From contig NZ_VCIG01000005.1 in NCBI RefSeq assembly GCF_006345815.1, positions 372,001 through 436,000 on the forward strand: DNA of 64,000 nt. The letters are read 5' to 3'. Under the pieces are notes generated by a model. The model did not search any database, was not told the DNA's origin, and saw only the letters and a program-made list of their open reading frames with translations. The position numbers and the translations under genes are program-made. This DNA comes from Ochrobactrum sp. CGA5. GTDB taxonomy: Bacteria; Pseudomonadota; Alphaproteobacteria; Rhizobiales; Rhizobiaceae. Shown here piece by piece: positions 27,427 to 36,084 of this stretch; within the stretch, counting starts at the first letter, position 1; each line of letters starts with the position of its first letter.

Positions 27427-27941
27427 CATTCCACTCCATCTGGTTGCGACCCGCACGCGATGACCTCAAATTTCTTGAAGCTATCGTTGCAGAACTGGCA
27501 GTTCAATTTGCTTCACCCCTCTTTGAACCACACGCAACACTTGTACCCGATATGAATCGCTCGGCAGACGAACTGCTGCCACTGGCACTCAGCCTTGCAA
27601 TCGGTCGGAAACCTTTGGATGTTCTTGTTGAGGATGTGACTGGAACAGCGGCCTATTTCCGCTCTTTCTACGCCGTTCTGCAGAAAACTCCTGCACTGTT
27701 GGCGCTGAAGCGGGATTCACTCGGTATATCCGGAGAGAAAGACATCTCGACTTTCCTTCCGCATGTTTCGCTTGCCTACGGCGTTGCCGATAAGGCCTCG
27801 CGTGAAACAGAGATGGCTCGCGTGGCAAAGTCGATTACAGGTCGCAATCTGCGATTTGATCGAATGGTAATCGTCAGCTCATCAAGCGAGACACCGATCG
27901 ATCAATGGATCGTCAAACATGAAATCTATCTCGCTGGATAG
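27423..27941 (+). CDS. 2H phosphoesterase, cyclic phosphodiesterase-like
   Basis: A 172-residue protein with the two HxT/S motifs of the 2H superfamily: FEPHATL (His37, Thr39) and FLPHVSLAYG (His114, Ser116). The spacing and length fit the cyclic phosphodiesterase-like branch (CPDase), whose known members open cyclic phosphates such as ADP-ribose 1'',2''-cyclic phosphate and nucleoside 2',3'-cyclic phosphates. The start overlaps the LacI stop (ATGA). That coupling to a regulated importer suggests the importer brings in a cyclic or phosphodiester substrate; this is inference. No signal peptide, so it is cytoplasmic. Confidence 0.88.
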   Translation: MTFHSIWLRPARDDLKFLEAIVAELAVQFASPLFEPHATLVPDMNRSADELLPLALSLAIGRKPLDVLVEDVTGTAAYFRSFYAVLQKTPALLALKRDSLGISGEKDISTFLPHVSLAYGVADKASRETEMARVAKSITGRNLRFDRMVIVSSSSETPIDQWIVKHEIYLAG

Positions 27942-27946
27942 GGAAA

Positions 27947-27964
27947 GCCCGCAGATCAGCGGGC
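27947..27964 (+). terminator. hairpin after the 2H phosphoesterase gene
   Basis: GCCCGC and GCGGGC form a 6-base stem around AGATCA, 6 bases after the stop and followed by CTCTAT. The short U-poor tail makes termination uncertain. A second small hairpin (CACTCC/GGAGTG, 28000-28015) lies just before the end of the converging aldo/keto reductase gene. Confidence 0.45.
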
Positions 27965-28019
27965 CTCTATCATGCACGTCACTGACGAAGAGCGCGTTTC
28001 ACTCCGCCCGGAGTGTACG

Positions 28020-29063
28020 CTAAAGTGGACGTGGATACTGTCGGTAAACCTTCTCGATGTCAGCCAGAACATCTTCCGCCAGCTTGATCTGATGGGCCGC
28101 GATATCGGTCTTCAACTGATCGACAGTCGTGGCACCGATGATGGCCGAAGTCATAAACGGACGTGTCAATGTAAAGGCAATCGCCATCTGCGCAATATCT
28201 AGACCGTGCTTCTTCGCAACATCGATATAGGCGCGAATTGCGGGCTCGGAGTGAACATTATTCCGCCAGATGCCACCTTCGGAAATGGCTGCGCGTGAAC
28301 CGACAGGCACCTTGCCGCCCAAATATTTTCCGGTCAGCACACCCGCTGCAAGCGTCGAATAGGCAAGCAGTCCGACGCCTTCGCAGAGCGCTAACTCTGC
28401 CATGTCAAAATCGAACTGGCGTTGCAGAAGACTATATTCATTCTGGATCGAGGCGACGCGCGGCAGATTATGCTGTGCCGCCAGTTGAAGCCACTGCATC
28501 GTTCCCCAGGCTGTCTCATTGGAGAGACCGATATGCCTGATCTTTCCATCGCGAACCATGTCTGCGAGCCCGAGTAAAACGTCGTGCATCTGGTGGGTTT
28601 CGGCCTCTCCATCAGTCTTGGACGGGTCGAAGCTCCAGCTTTGGCCAAAATGGTAATGCGCACGCATCGGCCAATGGACCTGATAGAGGTCGATATAGTC
28701 TGTCTGAAGCCGTTTCAGGCTATTTTCCACCGCATCACGAACACTTGTTCGGTTTGGTCTCGCGCCGTCGCGAATCCACTTTTGTCGACCACCGCCGGCA
28801 ATTTTGCTCGCCAGCACAAACTTTTCACGTTTTCCAGATTTCTTAAACCAGCTCCCAATGTAAGCTTCTGTCTTGCCATAGCTTTCCGGGCTCATCGGTA
28901 TGGCATATCCCTCGGCGGTATCAATGAAGTTGATACCGGCATCAAGAGCGATGTCGAGCTGCTCATGGGCATCGGATTCAGTATTCTGTACGCCCCAGGT
29001 CATGGTGCCGAGGCAAATTTCAGTGACAGTAAGGCCGGTACGGCCTAAAGGCTTCATTTTCAC
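28020..29063 (-). CDS. aldo/keto reductase, Tas-like
   Basis: A 347-residue NADPH-dependent aldo/keto reductase. The catalytic tetrad is visible: Asp and Tyr in FIDTAEGYA, Lys in LASKIAG, His in YQVHWP. The length, with the long loop after the His (MRAHYHFGQSWSFDPSKTDG), matches the Tas/YghZ branch. The substrate is unknown. No operon partner is close; it is downstream of the dadA-like gene on the same strand with a 109-base gap. Confidence 0.92.
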   Translation of the reverse strand: MKMKPLGRTGLTVTEICLGTMTWGVQNTESDAHEQLDIALDAGINFIDTAEGYAIPMSPESYGKTEAYIGSWFKKSGKREKFVLASKIAGGGRQKWIRDGARPNRTSVRDAVENSLKRLQTDYIDLYQVHWPMRAHYHFGQSWSFDPSKTDGEAETHQMHDVLLGLADMVRDGKIRHIGLSNETAWGTMQWLQLAAQHNLPRVASIQNEYSLLQRQFDFDMAELALCEGVGLLAYSTLAAGVLTGKYLGGKVPVGSRAAISEGGIWRNNVHSEPAIRAYIDVAKKHGLDIAQMAIAFTLTRPFMTSAIIGATTVDQLKTDIAAHQIKLAEDVLADIEKVYRQYPRPL

Positions 29064-29172
29064 AAGAGTTTTCCGGATCGATTGTTCGCTACAGCGCGAT
29101 ATGAAATTGGGACCGATTGATAGCCCCGCTTCACCATGCCTGACAAGCCTGTCACGATAGTTTTAGATCAGA

Positions 29173-30423
29173 CTATAAAAATCGCTCGACCGTGTACGGT
29201 TTCGGATCAGTAAAAGGCTCTTCTCCGACCAGCATCTCGGCAAGCAAACGCCCTGTCGCAGGTCCAAGCGTCAAACCATGATGGGCATGACCGAAATTGA
29301 ACCAGAGTCCCTTGTGTTTTGGAGCAACCCCAATTACGGGACGCATATCCGGCAAGCAAGGGCGCAATCCAAGCCATGGCGTCGTTTCGATGGCGTCTCC
29401 CAACTGGGGTACAAGTTTCCGCGCTACTTTCTCGTCCATCTTGAGCTGTATACGATTGGGCGGGGCCTGAGGCGATGCGAACTCTATGCCTGTTGACAGC
29501 CGCACACCTTGCACCATGGGGGCAAGAACATAGCCTGCTTCTTCGTCCACCACAGTATGACCGAGCCGAGAGCCGTCCTTCATGGTGAAGTGCAGATGAT
29601 GACCGCGTTTGATGCCAAGCGGAATTGGATAACCGAATTTTCTGAAGATGAGCCCGGATTGCGGGCCCAGCGCGACCACAATGTCACGCGCATGGACAAT
29701 ACCCTCATCCGTCGTCACCTGCCAGCCGCGCTCATTCTGAGCCAAGGTCGCCGCATCTCCGTGAACGAAAACGCCACCTTTCCTGCAAAACAGATCAGCA
29801 TAGGCTTTAACCAGCCCGCCAGGGTTCACAACGGTCTTGGGGTCGAGCCAATGAATGCCACCGGCCACATCGCCAAGCGATGCCTCGCGCTGGCGCAATG
29901 CTGCTGAATCGAGAATATCATAGGACAGTTTAAAGCGTTGCAGATCGGGTAACCGGCGCACCGCTGCGTCGAACGCCGAAGATGTTCGGAACACTTCTAT
30001 CCATCCTTGGGACCGGATCAACCGCTTGCTGCCCGACTGATCCACCAAAGTATCATGCTCGCGGACACTCGCTTCAATCAGAGGCAACATGGCATTCGTG
30101 GCAATCTTTAACCGTTCTGGCGAAGATTCCCGCCAATACTGAAAAAGCCAGCGAGCCATCTTTGGTATGTAAAACGGATTGTAGCGAACGTCTGAGCGAC
30201 GGTTCATGCCGTAGCGGACAAGCGTCCAGAAGCCTTGCGGGAAGGAATAGGGAATGACACTAGACCGCTCAATCAGACCAGCGTTGCCGAAACTGGTGCC
30301 GCTACCGGGGGCGCTTTTGTCAATCAGGCAGACTGAACGCCCCCGCGCTTGCAGATGTAGTGACGTGGACACGCCAACAATTCCCGCGCCCAGAACGATG
30401 ACATCTTGTTGCTGAATCGGCAT
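29173..30423 (-). CDS. FAD-dependent amino-acid oxidoreductase (DadA-like)
   Basis: A 416-residue DAO-family flavoprotein. It has the dinucleotide motif VIVLGAGIVGVSTSLHLQ near the N-terminus, SFGNAGLI (DadA-type) near residue 45, and the C-terminal GHAHHGLTLGPATGRLLAEML. It probably oxidises a D-amino acid and passes electrons to the respiratory chain. The frame opens at 30486, but that overlaps a terminator hairpin, so the ATG at 30421-30423 (MPIQQQDVI) or the one 9 bases upstream is preferred. The symbol is left empty because glycine- or opine-oxidase activity cannot be excluded. Confidence 0.88.
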   Translation of the reverse strand: MPIQQQDVIVLGAGIVGVSTSLHLQARGRSVCLIDKSAPGSGTSFGNAGLIERSSVIPYSFPQGFWTLVRYGMNRRSDVRYNPFYIPKMARWLFQYWRESSPERLKIATNAMLPLIEASVREHDTLVDQSGSKRLIRSQGWIEVFRTSSAFDAAVRRLPDLQRFKLSYDILDSAALRQREASLGDVAGGIHWLDPKTVVNPGGLVKAYADLFCRKGGVFVHGDAATLAQNERGWQVTTDEGIVHARDIVVALGPQSGLIFRKFGYPIPLGIKRGHHLHFTMKDGSRLGHTVVDEEAGYVLAPMVQGVRLSTGIEFASPQAPPNRIQLKMDEKVARKLVPQLGDAIETTPWLGLRPCLPDMRPVIGVAPKHKGLWFNFGHAHHGLTLGPATGRLLAEMLVGEEPFTDPKPYTVERFL

Positions 30424-30445
30424 TTCTGGCATCCACAAAAACCAA

Positions 30446-30475
30446 TGAATAAACGCGCCGACTACAGCCGGCGCG
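30446..30475 (-). terminator. intrinsic terminator of binding-protein gene 1
   Basis: On the minus strand, a perfect 7-base GC stem (CGCGCCG/CGGCGCG, 30475-30454) is followed by TTTATTCATT, 40 bases beyond the stop of the binding-protein gene ending at 30515. It also marks the upper limit for the dadA-like start. Confidence 0.8.
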
Positions 30476-30514
30476 TCGTTGCTCACAGCAAAAAGCTGCG
30501 TCTTTTACATGCAA

Positions 30515-31276
30515 TCAGTAGATATCGAAGTCGAAATATTTCTTGACGATCGTGGCATAAGTTCCATCGTCGCGAATTTTCTTGATTGCCGCATTGAACT
30601 GTTCCCTCAAATCGTTATCGTCTTGGCGGATCGCAATCCCGGTATCCGTCTGCGTGCCGGGAATATCCCCGATAAGCTTGCAACAATCCGCACCGTCTCC
30701 CTTAATCCAGTCGGATATCGGGAATTTGTCGGAAACAACAGCATCAAGACGTCCGTTTTTCAGGTCCGCATTGGCTTCATCGGCGGTTGGATAAAGCTTC
30801 ACGTCGGCACCAGCCTTGCCATAGACATCTTCCGCATAATTACCCTGCGTGGTCGATCCCTGAGCTCCCACCGACTTCCCCTTGAATGCTTCGGCATCCA
30901 GAGATGTGATTGGACTATCCTTCGACACGGCGACTGAAAGTGGCGTGGAATAATACTTATCGGTGAAGGCAACTTCCTTCTTACGCTCTTCCGTGATGCT
31001 CATCGACGCGATGACCGCATCGAACTTGTTCGACTTTAGGCCGGGAATCATCCCATCCCAGTCGTTGGCAACAATCGTGCACTTAGCATCCATTGCCTTG
31101 CACAGAGCATTGGCAATCTCGACATCAAGCCCCTGAAGCGAGCCATCCGCCGCAACGAAGTTGAAAGGAGGATAGGCACCTTCTGTGGCGATGCGGATTT
31201 CTTTCCATTCTTTCGCCTGCACGGGCAAGGCAGCGATTACAGATGCAATGCCCGCAAATAGGATTGTTTTCAACAT
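30515..31276 (-). CDS. polar amino-acid ABC binding protein (Lys/Arg/Orn type), paralogue 1
   Basis: A 253-residue family 3 periplasmic binding protein with the signal peptide MLKTILFAGIASVIAALPVQA. The ligand-cleft marks GAYPPFN, ADGSLQGLDVEIANAL and AVIASMSITEERKKEVAFTDKYY are those of lysine/arginine/ornithine or histidine binding proteins (ArgT/HisJ type). It is closely similar to the next gene along its whole length. No permease or ATPase is next to it. Confidence 0.92.
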   Translation of the reverse strand: MLKTILFAGIASVIAALPVQAKEWKEIRIATEGAYPPFNFVAADGSLQGLDVEIANALCKAMDAKCTIVANDWDGMIPGLKSNKFDAVIASMSITEERKKEVAFTDKYYSTPLSVAVSKDSPITSLDAEAFKGKSVGAQGSTTQGNYAEDVYGKAGADVKLYPTADEANADLKNGRLDAVVSDKFPISDWIKGDGADCCKLIGDIPGTQTDTGIAIRQDDNDLREQFNAAIKKIRDDGTYATIVKKYFDFDIY

Positions 31277-31372
31277 AACTGTTCCCCTTATTGCTTTGTT
31301 ATCGTTGTAGTAGGCAGGGACCTCCCCGCCAGTTGCGGCGCCTCATTTTATGCGCATACCGTGACTGAAGCA

Positions 31373-31413
31373 CCGGACGCCTTCCTCCGCAAGAAGGTTT
31401 TAAAGGCGCCCGG
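31373..31413 (-). terminator. hairpin between the tandem binding-protein genes
   Basis: CCGGACGCCTT and AAGGCGCCCGG pair with one bulge around a 19-base loop that can itself fold (CCTTC/GAAGG). It lies 17 bases beyond the stop of paralogue 2 on the minus strand. No T-run follows, so read-through into paralogue 1 is possible. Confidence 0.45.
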
Positions 31414-31429
31414 AGCGTAATTTGTCACA

Positions 31430-32191
31430 TCAATAGATGTCGAAGTCGAAATATTTCTTGCGGATCGTTTCATACGTGCCGTCGTCACGAATTTTCTTAA
31501 TCGCAGCGTTGAACTGTTCACGCAGATCATCGTCGCCCTTGCGCAGGGCAACAGCGATCTTCGTTTCAGAGCCCGGGATGTCACCGAGGAACTTACAGCA
31601 GTCCGCGCCCTGCTTTTTCAACCAATCGGCGGCGAGGAATTTGTCGGCAGCGATTGCGTCCAGACGGCCGCTTTCGAGATCGGCATTTGCTTCGTCTGCA
31701 GTTGGATAAAGCTTCACATCTGCGCCTGCCTTACCGTAGACATCATCGGCGTAGTTGCCCTGCGTCGTACCGGCCTGTGCCCCAACTGTCTTTCCGTCGA
31801 ATGCCGACGGGTCAAGCGAGGTAATATCCGTATCCTTTGGCACGACAACCGCAAGCGGGGTTGTGTAATAGCGCTCGGTGAAGGCAACCTGCTTTTCGCG
31901 TTCTTCGGTAATGGCCATCGAAGCGATGACCGCGTCGAACTTATTAGCCTGCAGGCCCGGAATCATGCCGTCCCAATCATTGGCTACAATCGTACACTTG
32001 GCTTCCATAGCTTGGCAAAGTGCATTGGCGATATCAAGATCGAAACCTTCAAGCTTGCCGTCTGGAGACATGTAGTTGAACGGAGGATATGCGCCTTCAC
32101 TGGCGATGCGGATTTCTTTCCATTCCTTTGCCTGAACCGGCAAAGCGAGAAAGACAGAGGCTAGACCGGCGAGTACAACTGATTTCAACAT
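31430..32191 (-). CDS. polar amino-acid ABC binding protein (Lys/Arg/Orn type), paralogue 2
   Basis: A 253-residue protein of the same length and layout as the gene downstream: signal peptide MLKSVVLAGLASVFLALPVQA, then KEWKEIRIASEGAYPPFNYM, AVIASMAITEEREKQVAFTERYY, and the same C-terminus YFDFDIY. The two are a tandem duplication with scattered changes, several in the ligand lobe, so binding range may differ. An orphan pair: the membrane partners must be elsewhere. Confidence 0.92.
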   Translation of the reverse strand: MLKSVVLAGLASVFLALPVQAKEWKEIRIASEGAYPPFNYMSPDGKLEGFDLDIANALCQAMEAKCTIVANDWDGMIPGLQANKFDAVIASMAITEEREKQVAFTERYYTTPLAVVVPKDTDITSLDPSAFDGKTVGAQAGTTQGNYADDVYGKAGADVKLYPTADEANADLESGRLDAIAADKFLAADWLKKQGADCCKFLGDIPGSETKIAVALRKGDDDLREQFNAAIKKIRDDGTYETIRKKYFDFDIY

Positions 32192-32360
32192 GACTTTCCT
32201 ACTTCTTCAAAGCGCGCCCCGAAAATATGAAGCGGTTTCGGACACGATACGCGGATAGATACACACCAAGCAGATGAACGCATATCCGCCAGTTTGGATC
32301 CGGAAATGCGCTTAATTCCGATCCCATTCAATTGCAACTTTGGCAGGACTTGCCGAATAC

Positions 32361-32406
32361 CAAAATGCAAAACGAGGCCTGCCGCGCACAAACGCAACAG
32401 GCCTCG
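32361..32406 (-). terminator. intrinsic terminator of the saccharopine dehydrogenase-family gene
   Basis: On the minus strand, CGAGGCCTG/CAGGCCTCG (32406-32373, 9 bases) is followed by TTTTGCATTTTGG, 20 bases after the stop at 32427. The stem and T-run are good. Confidence 0.85.
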
Positions 32407-32426
32407 CATTCATACAGCAGGAGCGA

Positions 32427-33530
32427 TCAAGCGACCATGCGGGCGCAATGATCTTCCTGTGCATAGGCCTTGCCAAAGCGGTTCGCGAGGAACGCTTCCA
32501 AGGTAATGTCTTCCTGACGAATGAAGCCCTGCTGTGGAAGATCGCCCTTTGCCAGCATGTCGAGCACGGCGCAGATTGCAGAAGCTGTGGTGATCTGGAT
32601 GCCCGAGCGAATGATTTTGCCAACCGGAGCGGCATAAACCTTGTTCGCGTAGGTTTCCTGAACCAGGCGGCCATTCTTGGTACCCGAGACGGTCACAAAA
32701 ATCACCACGACGTCCTGAAGGGTCGTCGGCAGCGCATTTTCGAAGATGTCCTTAAGCACTTCACGGCGATGGCGCAGGCCGAGATCGTTGAGGAGCGCCT
32801 TCATCAGCGCAACGTGGCCCGGATAGCGGATGGTGCGGTAGTTGAGTGTGCGAACCTTGCCTTCCAGCGTTTCACAGAGCGTGCCGAGACCACCAGAAGT
32901 ATTGAAAGCTTCATAGGTAACGCCATCAAGCGAGAATTCTTCGCGTTCTTCGAGAGCTGGAACTTCGGTTAGCTCGCCATTCACGATAGCCTCGCATGGC
33001 TCAATATACTCGTTGATGACGCCATCGGTGCTCCAGGTCAGATTGTAGTTCAGAGCATTCGAAGGATACTGCGGCAGGGCACCAACGCGCATGCGAACAC
33101 TGTCGAGCTTGTCGAAACGCTTTGCCAGATCATAGGCAACGATAGAAATGAAGCCAGGAGCCAGACCACACTGTGGAATGAAGGCTGCTTTGGCATCCTT
33201 CGCCAGTTCCTTGACGCGACGTGTGCTGGCAACATCTTCGGTCAGGTCGAGATAGTGGACGCCTGCCTTGGCAGCAGCTTCGGCGATACGGGTCGTCAAA
33301 TGGAATGGAGCGGCGCTCAATACGGCAAACTTGCCGGTCAAAACAGCTTCAAGCGCCTTGGCATCTTCGATATCGAGCGCCTGCGTCTTAACTTCAGCAC
33401 CTGCTTCCAGTGCATCAAGCTGTGCCTGAGAGCGGTCGACAACGGTAACAGCATACTCGCCCGTGGAGGCGAGAAGATCGGCAATGGTGCCGCCGATTTT
33501 GCCTGCACCGACAACAACGATCTCTTTCAT
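32427..33530 (-). CDS. saccharopine dehydrogenase-family oxidoreductase
   Basis: A 367-residue NAD(P)-dependent enzyme with the N-terminal Rossmann motif VVGAGKIGGTIADLLA and the family text VLSAAPFHLTTRIAEAAAKAGVHYLDLTED near residues 70-100. These fit the saccharopine dehydrogenase (LYS9-like) group of lysine catabolism. The open frame reaches 33770, but the ATG at 33528-33530 has a GGAAAG ribosome site and starts at the Rossmann motif. It is divergent from an Lrp/AsnC regulator across a gap full of half-sites, so control by that regulator is likely. Exact substrate is not shown. Confidence 0.88.
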   Translation of the reverse strand: MKEIVVVGAGKIGGTIADLLASTGEYAVTVVDRSQAQLDALEAGAEVKTQALDIEDAKALEAVLTGKFAVLSAAPFHLTTRIAEAAAKAGVHYLDLTEDVASTRRVKELAKDAKAAFIPQCGLAPGFISIVAYDLAKRFDKLDSVRMRVGALPQYPSNALNYNLTWSTDGVINEYIEPCEAIVNGELTEVPALEEREEFSLDGVTYEAFNTSGGLGTLCETLEGKVRTLNYRTIRYPGHVALMKALLNDLGLRHRREVLKDIFENALPTTLQDVVVIFVTVSGTKNGRLVQETYANKVYAAPVGKIIRSGIQITTASAICAVLDMLAKGDLPQQGFIRQEDITLEAFLANRFGKAYAQEDHCARMVA

Positions 33531-33560
33531 GTAACTTTCCCCTTGGAATGCAATTCGGAT

Positions 33561-33651
33561 ATGCAAGAATCGCATAGTTTCATGCAAAAAGAAGCATACA
33601 AACCGACGATATGACGTTGTTTGTTTACGCATATTGACGTATCTAATATGC
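33561..33651. promoter_or_regulatory. phased ATGC/GCAT half-site array, Lrp-type operator
   Basis: In the divergent gap, ATGC or its reverse GCAT occurs at 33561, 33572, 33582 and 33594, spaced 11, 10 and 12 bases, then as the perfect inverted repeat GCATATT-N9-AATATGC at 33629-33651, directly before the regulator start. Lrp/AsnC proteins bind such helically repeated half-sites by wrapping DNA. The right palindrome would give autocontrol. Confidence 0.7.
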
Positions 33652-33654
33652 ATT

Positions 33655-34083
33655 ATGACGACAGAAGCTGATCTCACCCTCATTGCACTGCTCCGTGAAA
33701 ATGCCCGTGCCTCGACAGCCGATCTCGCACGGCGCCTAGGAGTGTCCCGAACCACCGTCCAAAGTCGCATTGAAAAGCTTGAAAAACGTGGAGTTATCGA
33801 GGGCTATACGGTACGAATCGCACCTGAATTCGAGCGTGATCTGGTCCGCGCCCATGTGCTGGTGACAGCATTGCCCAAGCTGGCACCAAAAGTTGAAACA
33901 GCCCTGCGCAGCATGATGACCGTTCGTTCGCTCCATTCTGTTAGCGGCCATTTCGATATGATCGTCGTTGTGGAAGCCCCTTCAATACAGGAACTTGACG
34001 CCATTTTGGATCGCATAGGCGCGCTGGAAGGCGTCGAACGCACGATGTCATCCATCATTCTTTCGACGCGGATCGACCGTTAA
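33655..34083 (+). CDS. Lrp/AsnC-family transcriptional regulator
   Basis: A 142-residue regulator with an N-terminal helix-turn-helix (ASTADLARRLGVSRTTVQSRIEKLEKRGVI, residues 21-50) and a C-terminal RAM domain (VRSLHSVSGHFDMIVVVEAPSIQELDAILDRIG) that senses an amino acid. The frame opens at a TTG at 33634, inside the operator; the ATG at 33655 (MTTEADLTL) is the likely start. Divergent from the saccharopine dehydrogenase-family gene, which it probably controls. Ligand perhaps lysine or a related amino acid, by context only. Confidence 0.92.
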   Translation: MTTEADLTLIALLRENARASTADLARRLGVSRTTVQSRIEKLEKRGVIEGYTVRIAPEFERDLVRAHVLVTALPKLAPKVETALRSMMTVRSLHSVSGHFDMIVVVEAPSIQELDAILDRIGALEGVERTMSSIILSTRIDR

Positions 34084-34117
34084 GGAACCCATGCGGTGTA
34101 CAGGGCTATTGCATCCG

Positions 34118-34906
34118 TCAGGTAGAGACCGTCCCGCTCATGCGCTTGCGGCGGAAGAGCATCGCTGCAACGCCTAAAAGCACCGTGCCGACAATAAACA
34201 GAAAAGCAGCCGCAGCGATAGCCGGGCTTATATTTTCCCGAATAGTCGAAAACATCTGGCGCGCCAGAGTTCGCTGATTGGGACCTGCCACAAACAGGGT
34301 CAGCACAACCTCGTCCAACGAAGTGGCAAACGCCAGCACCGCGCCTGATGCGATGCCGGGCATAGCGAGCGGAAGCGTGATTTTTCTGAAGACCGTTACC
34401 GGCGATGCGCCAAGACTTTCAGCCGCCAGTTCTACACGTCGGTCGATACCTGCCAGCGCGCCCATAACACTCACCAGAACAAAAGGTATCGAAATCACGG
34501 TATGTGCAACAATCACACCGAGATAGGAATTGGCTATTCCGAGCCGGACGAACAATAACTGCATACCAACGCCCATAACCACGGCAGGAACAACCATGGG
34601 CAAGAGGAACAGAGTTTTGATCGAGCCGGAGAGAAACAGAACCCTGCTGCGCAAGCCAAGTGCAGCCATGGTGCCCAGCACCGTTGCCAGAATCGTCGTT
34701 CCCGAGCCGATAATCAAGCTGTTGACGATTGCGCGCCGCCAGACATCCGCCGTGGCGAGCTCGTCAAACCAGCGCATTGACCAGTCAGGCACCGGATAGG
34801 TCAGGAAGACGCTGGATGTAAAAGCAAGTGGAAGAATTGCGAACAAAGGCGCGATCAAGAAGACCACCGCCGCCATACCGAAGAGGATTTTAACGAAGCG
34901 TCCCAT
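34118..34906 (-). CDS. polyamine-type ABC permease (PotC-like)
   Basis: A 262-residue membrane protein with six hydrophobic segments and the EAA loop (ELAAESLGASPVTVFRKITLPLAMPGI, about residues 155-180). It is the last gene of a four-gene importer and begins 2 bases after the preceding permease. Confidence 0.9.
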   Translation of the reverse strand: MGRFVKILFGMAAVVFLIAPLFAILPLAFTSSVFLTYPVPDWSMRWFDELATADVWRRAIVNSLIIGSGTTILATVLGTMAALGLRSRVLFLSGSIKTLFLLPMVVPAVVMGVGMQLLFVRLGIANSYLGVIVAHTVISIPFVLVSVMGALAGIDRRVELAAESLGASPVTVFRKITLPLAMPGIASGAVLAFATSLDEVVLTLFVAGPNQRTLARQMFSTIRENISPAIAAAAFLFIVGTVLLGVAAMLFRRKRMSGTVST

Positions 34907-34908
34907 GG

Positions 34909-36084
34909 TCAGGCTCTCCGCCGCTCTTCAGCGGTGAGCTGTCCGTAAACGGTATAGAGTACGAGACAGGCAACGAGCAGCACGAGCCCCAATGCGCCAG
35001 CCATACCCCAGTTGGCCGAACCGGTAGCATAATAGGCGATGATCGAGCTTATCATCTGGTCACTCGGCCCACCAATCAACGCCGGAGTGATATAATAACC
35101 AATCGCACTCATGAAAACGAGCAGCATGCCGGACAGGATGCCGCGCATACTCAGTGGCAGTAATACTCGCAAGAAAGCTCTCCATGGCGGTGCGCCAAGA
35201 GAAGCAGCGGCAGGCATCAAATTGCCTGGGATCGATACGAGCACACTATAAATTGGAAGCACCATGAACGGCAAAAGCACATGGGTCATAGCTATCACCA
35301 CCCCTGCCCTGTTGAAGATCAGGGAGAAAGGCGCATCGGTGATGCCGAGCCAGATCAATGTATCGTTGATGAGGCCCTTGTCTTGCAGGAGAATGAACCA
35401 GGCAGCGGTCCGGACTAGCAAGGATGTCCACAACGGCAGCAAAACAGCAGCTAAAAGCGCGTTTCGGACCCAACCTTCAGACGAGGCAAGCAACACAGCA
35501 TAAGGATAACCAATCACTGCACAGGCCAATGTCACCAACGCGGCGATCCAGAATGTACGGAGCATAATCGCCCGGTTGGCTGATGTGCCGGGCGCCATAG
35601 AAACAATCTCGCCTGACGCATCGCGTTCCATGTCCAAGGCGGCAAGCAGGTTGCGATCTGTTGTCGGAGAAAGCGCATTCGCAATTGCTTGCCAGAACTC
35701 CGGTCGGCTCCATCGCTTGTCTATCGTTTCAATATCCGGGACTGAATCGCTTTTTTCAATGGCTGACAGTGTTTTGCTCATCAGGGTCCGAAAACCCGAT
35801 TGGGCGCTGTTCAAACGGCGAACCATATCGCCTACGGCTTGCTGATCGGTTGAAGCCTTCAGATCTGCAACCAAAGCCTGTTTCATTTCTGGTGATGGGG
35901 CCGATTGTCCATCCCACAGACTGACAGCTTCTGCAGTCTGTGGGAGAACACGCAGAACCGCTGTATCAGACACGGCCTGCTTTATCATCACCCCAAGCGG
36001 CCACAGGAAAAACAAGGCTATGAAAACGAACAAAGGCGCGATCAGAAACATCGCTCGGACAGTTTTGCCGGACAGAACCGTCAT
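34909..36084 (-). CDS. polyamine-type ABC permease (PotB-like) with periplasmic insert
   Basis: A 391-residue permease. After the first membrane helix (FLIAPLFVFIALFFLWPLGVMI) comes a polar insert of about 130 residues before the remaining helices (residues 40-170). That long insert sets apart a PotB subfamily common in Rhizobiales. The EAA-type loop (PAAASLGAPPWRAFLRVLLPLSMRGI) is near residue 290. The start overlaps the ATPase stop. Confidence 0.9.
   Translation of the reverse strand: MTVLSGKTVRAMFLIAPLFVFIALFFLWPLGVMIKQAVSDTAVLRVLPQTAEAVSLWDGQSAPSPEMKQALVADLKASTDQQAVGDMVRRLNSAQSGFRTLMSKTLSAIEKSDSVPDIETIDKRWSRPEFWQAIANALSPTTDRNLLAALDMERDASGEIVSMAPGTSANRAIMLRTFWIAALVTLACAVIGYPYAVLLASSEGWVRNALLAAVLLPLWTSLLVRTAAWFILLQDKGLINDTLIWLGITDAPFSLIFNRAGVVIAMTHVLLPFMVLPIYSVLVSIPGNLMPAAASLGAPPWRAFLRVLLPLSMRGILSGMLLVFMSAIGYYITPALIGGPSDQMISSIIAYYATGSANWGMAGALGLVLLVACLVLYTVYGQLTAEERRRA

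Noticed and set aside
28000-28015. CACTCC/GGAGTG hairpin as a terminator for the aldo/keto reductase gene
   Set aside because: The stem is short and is followed by AAACGC, not T-residues, so it is mentioned only as a hairpin.
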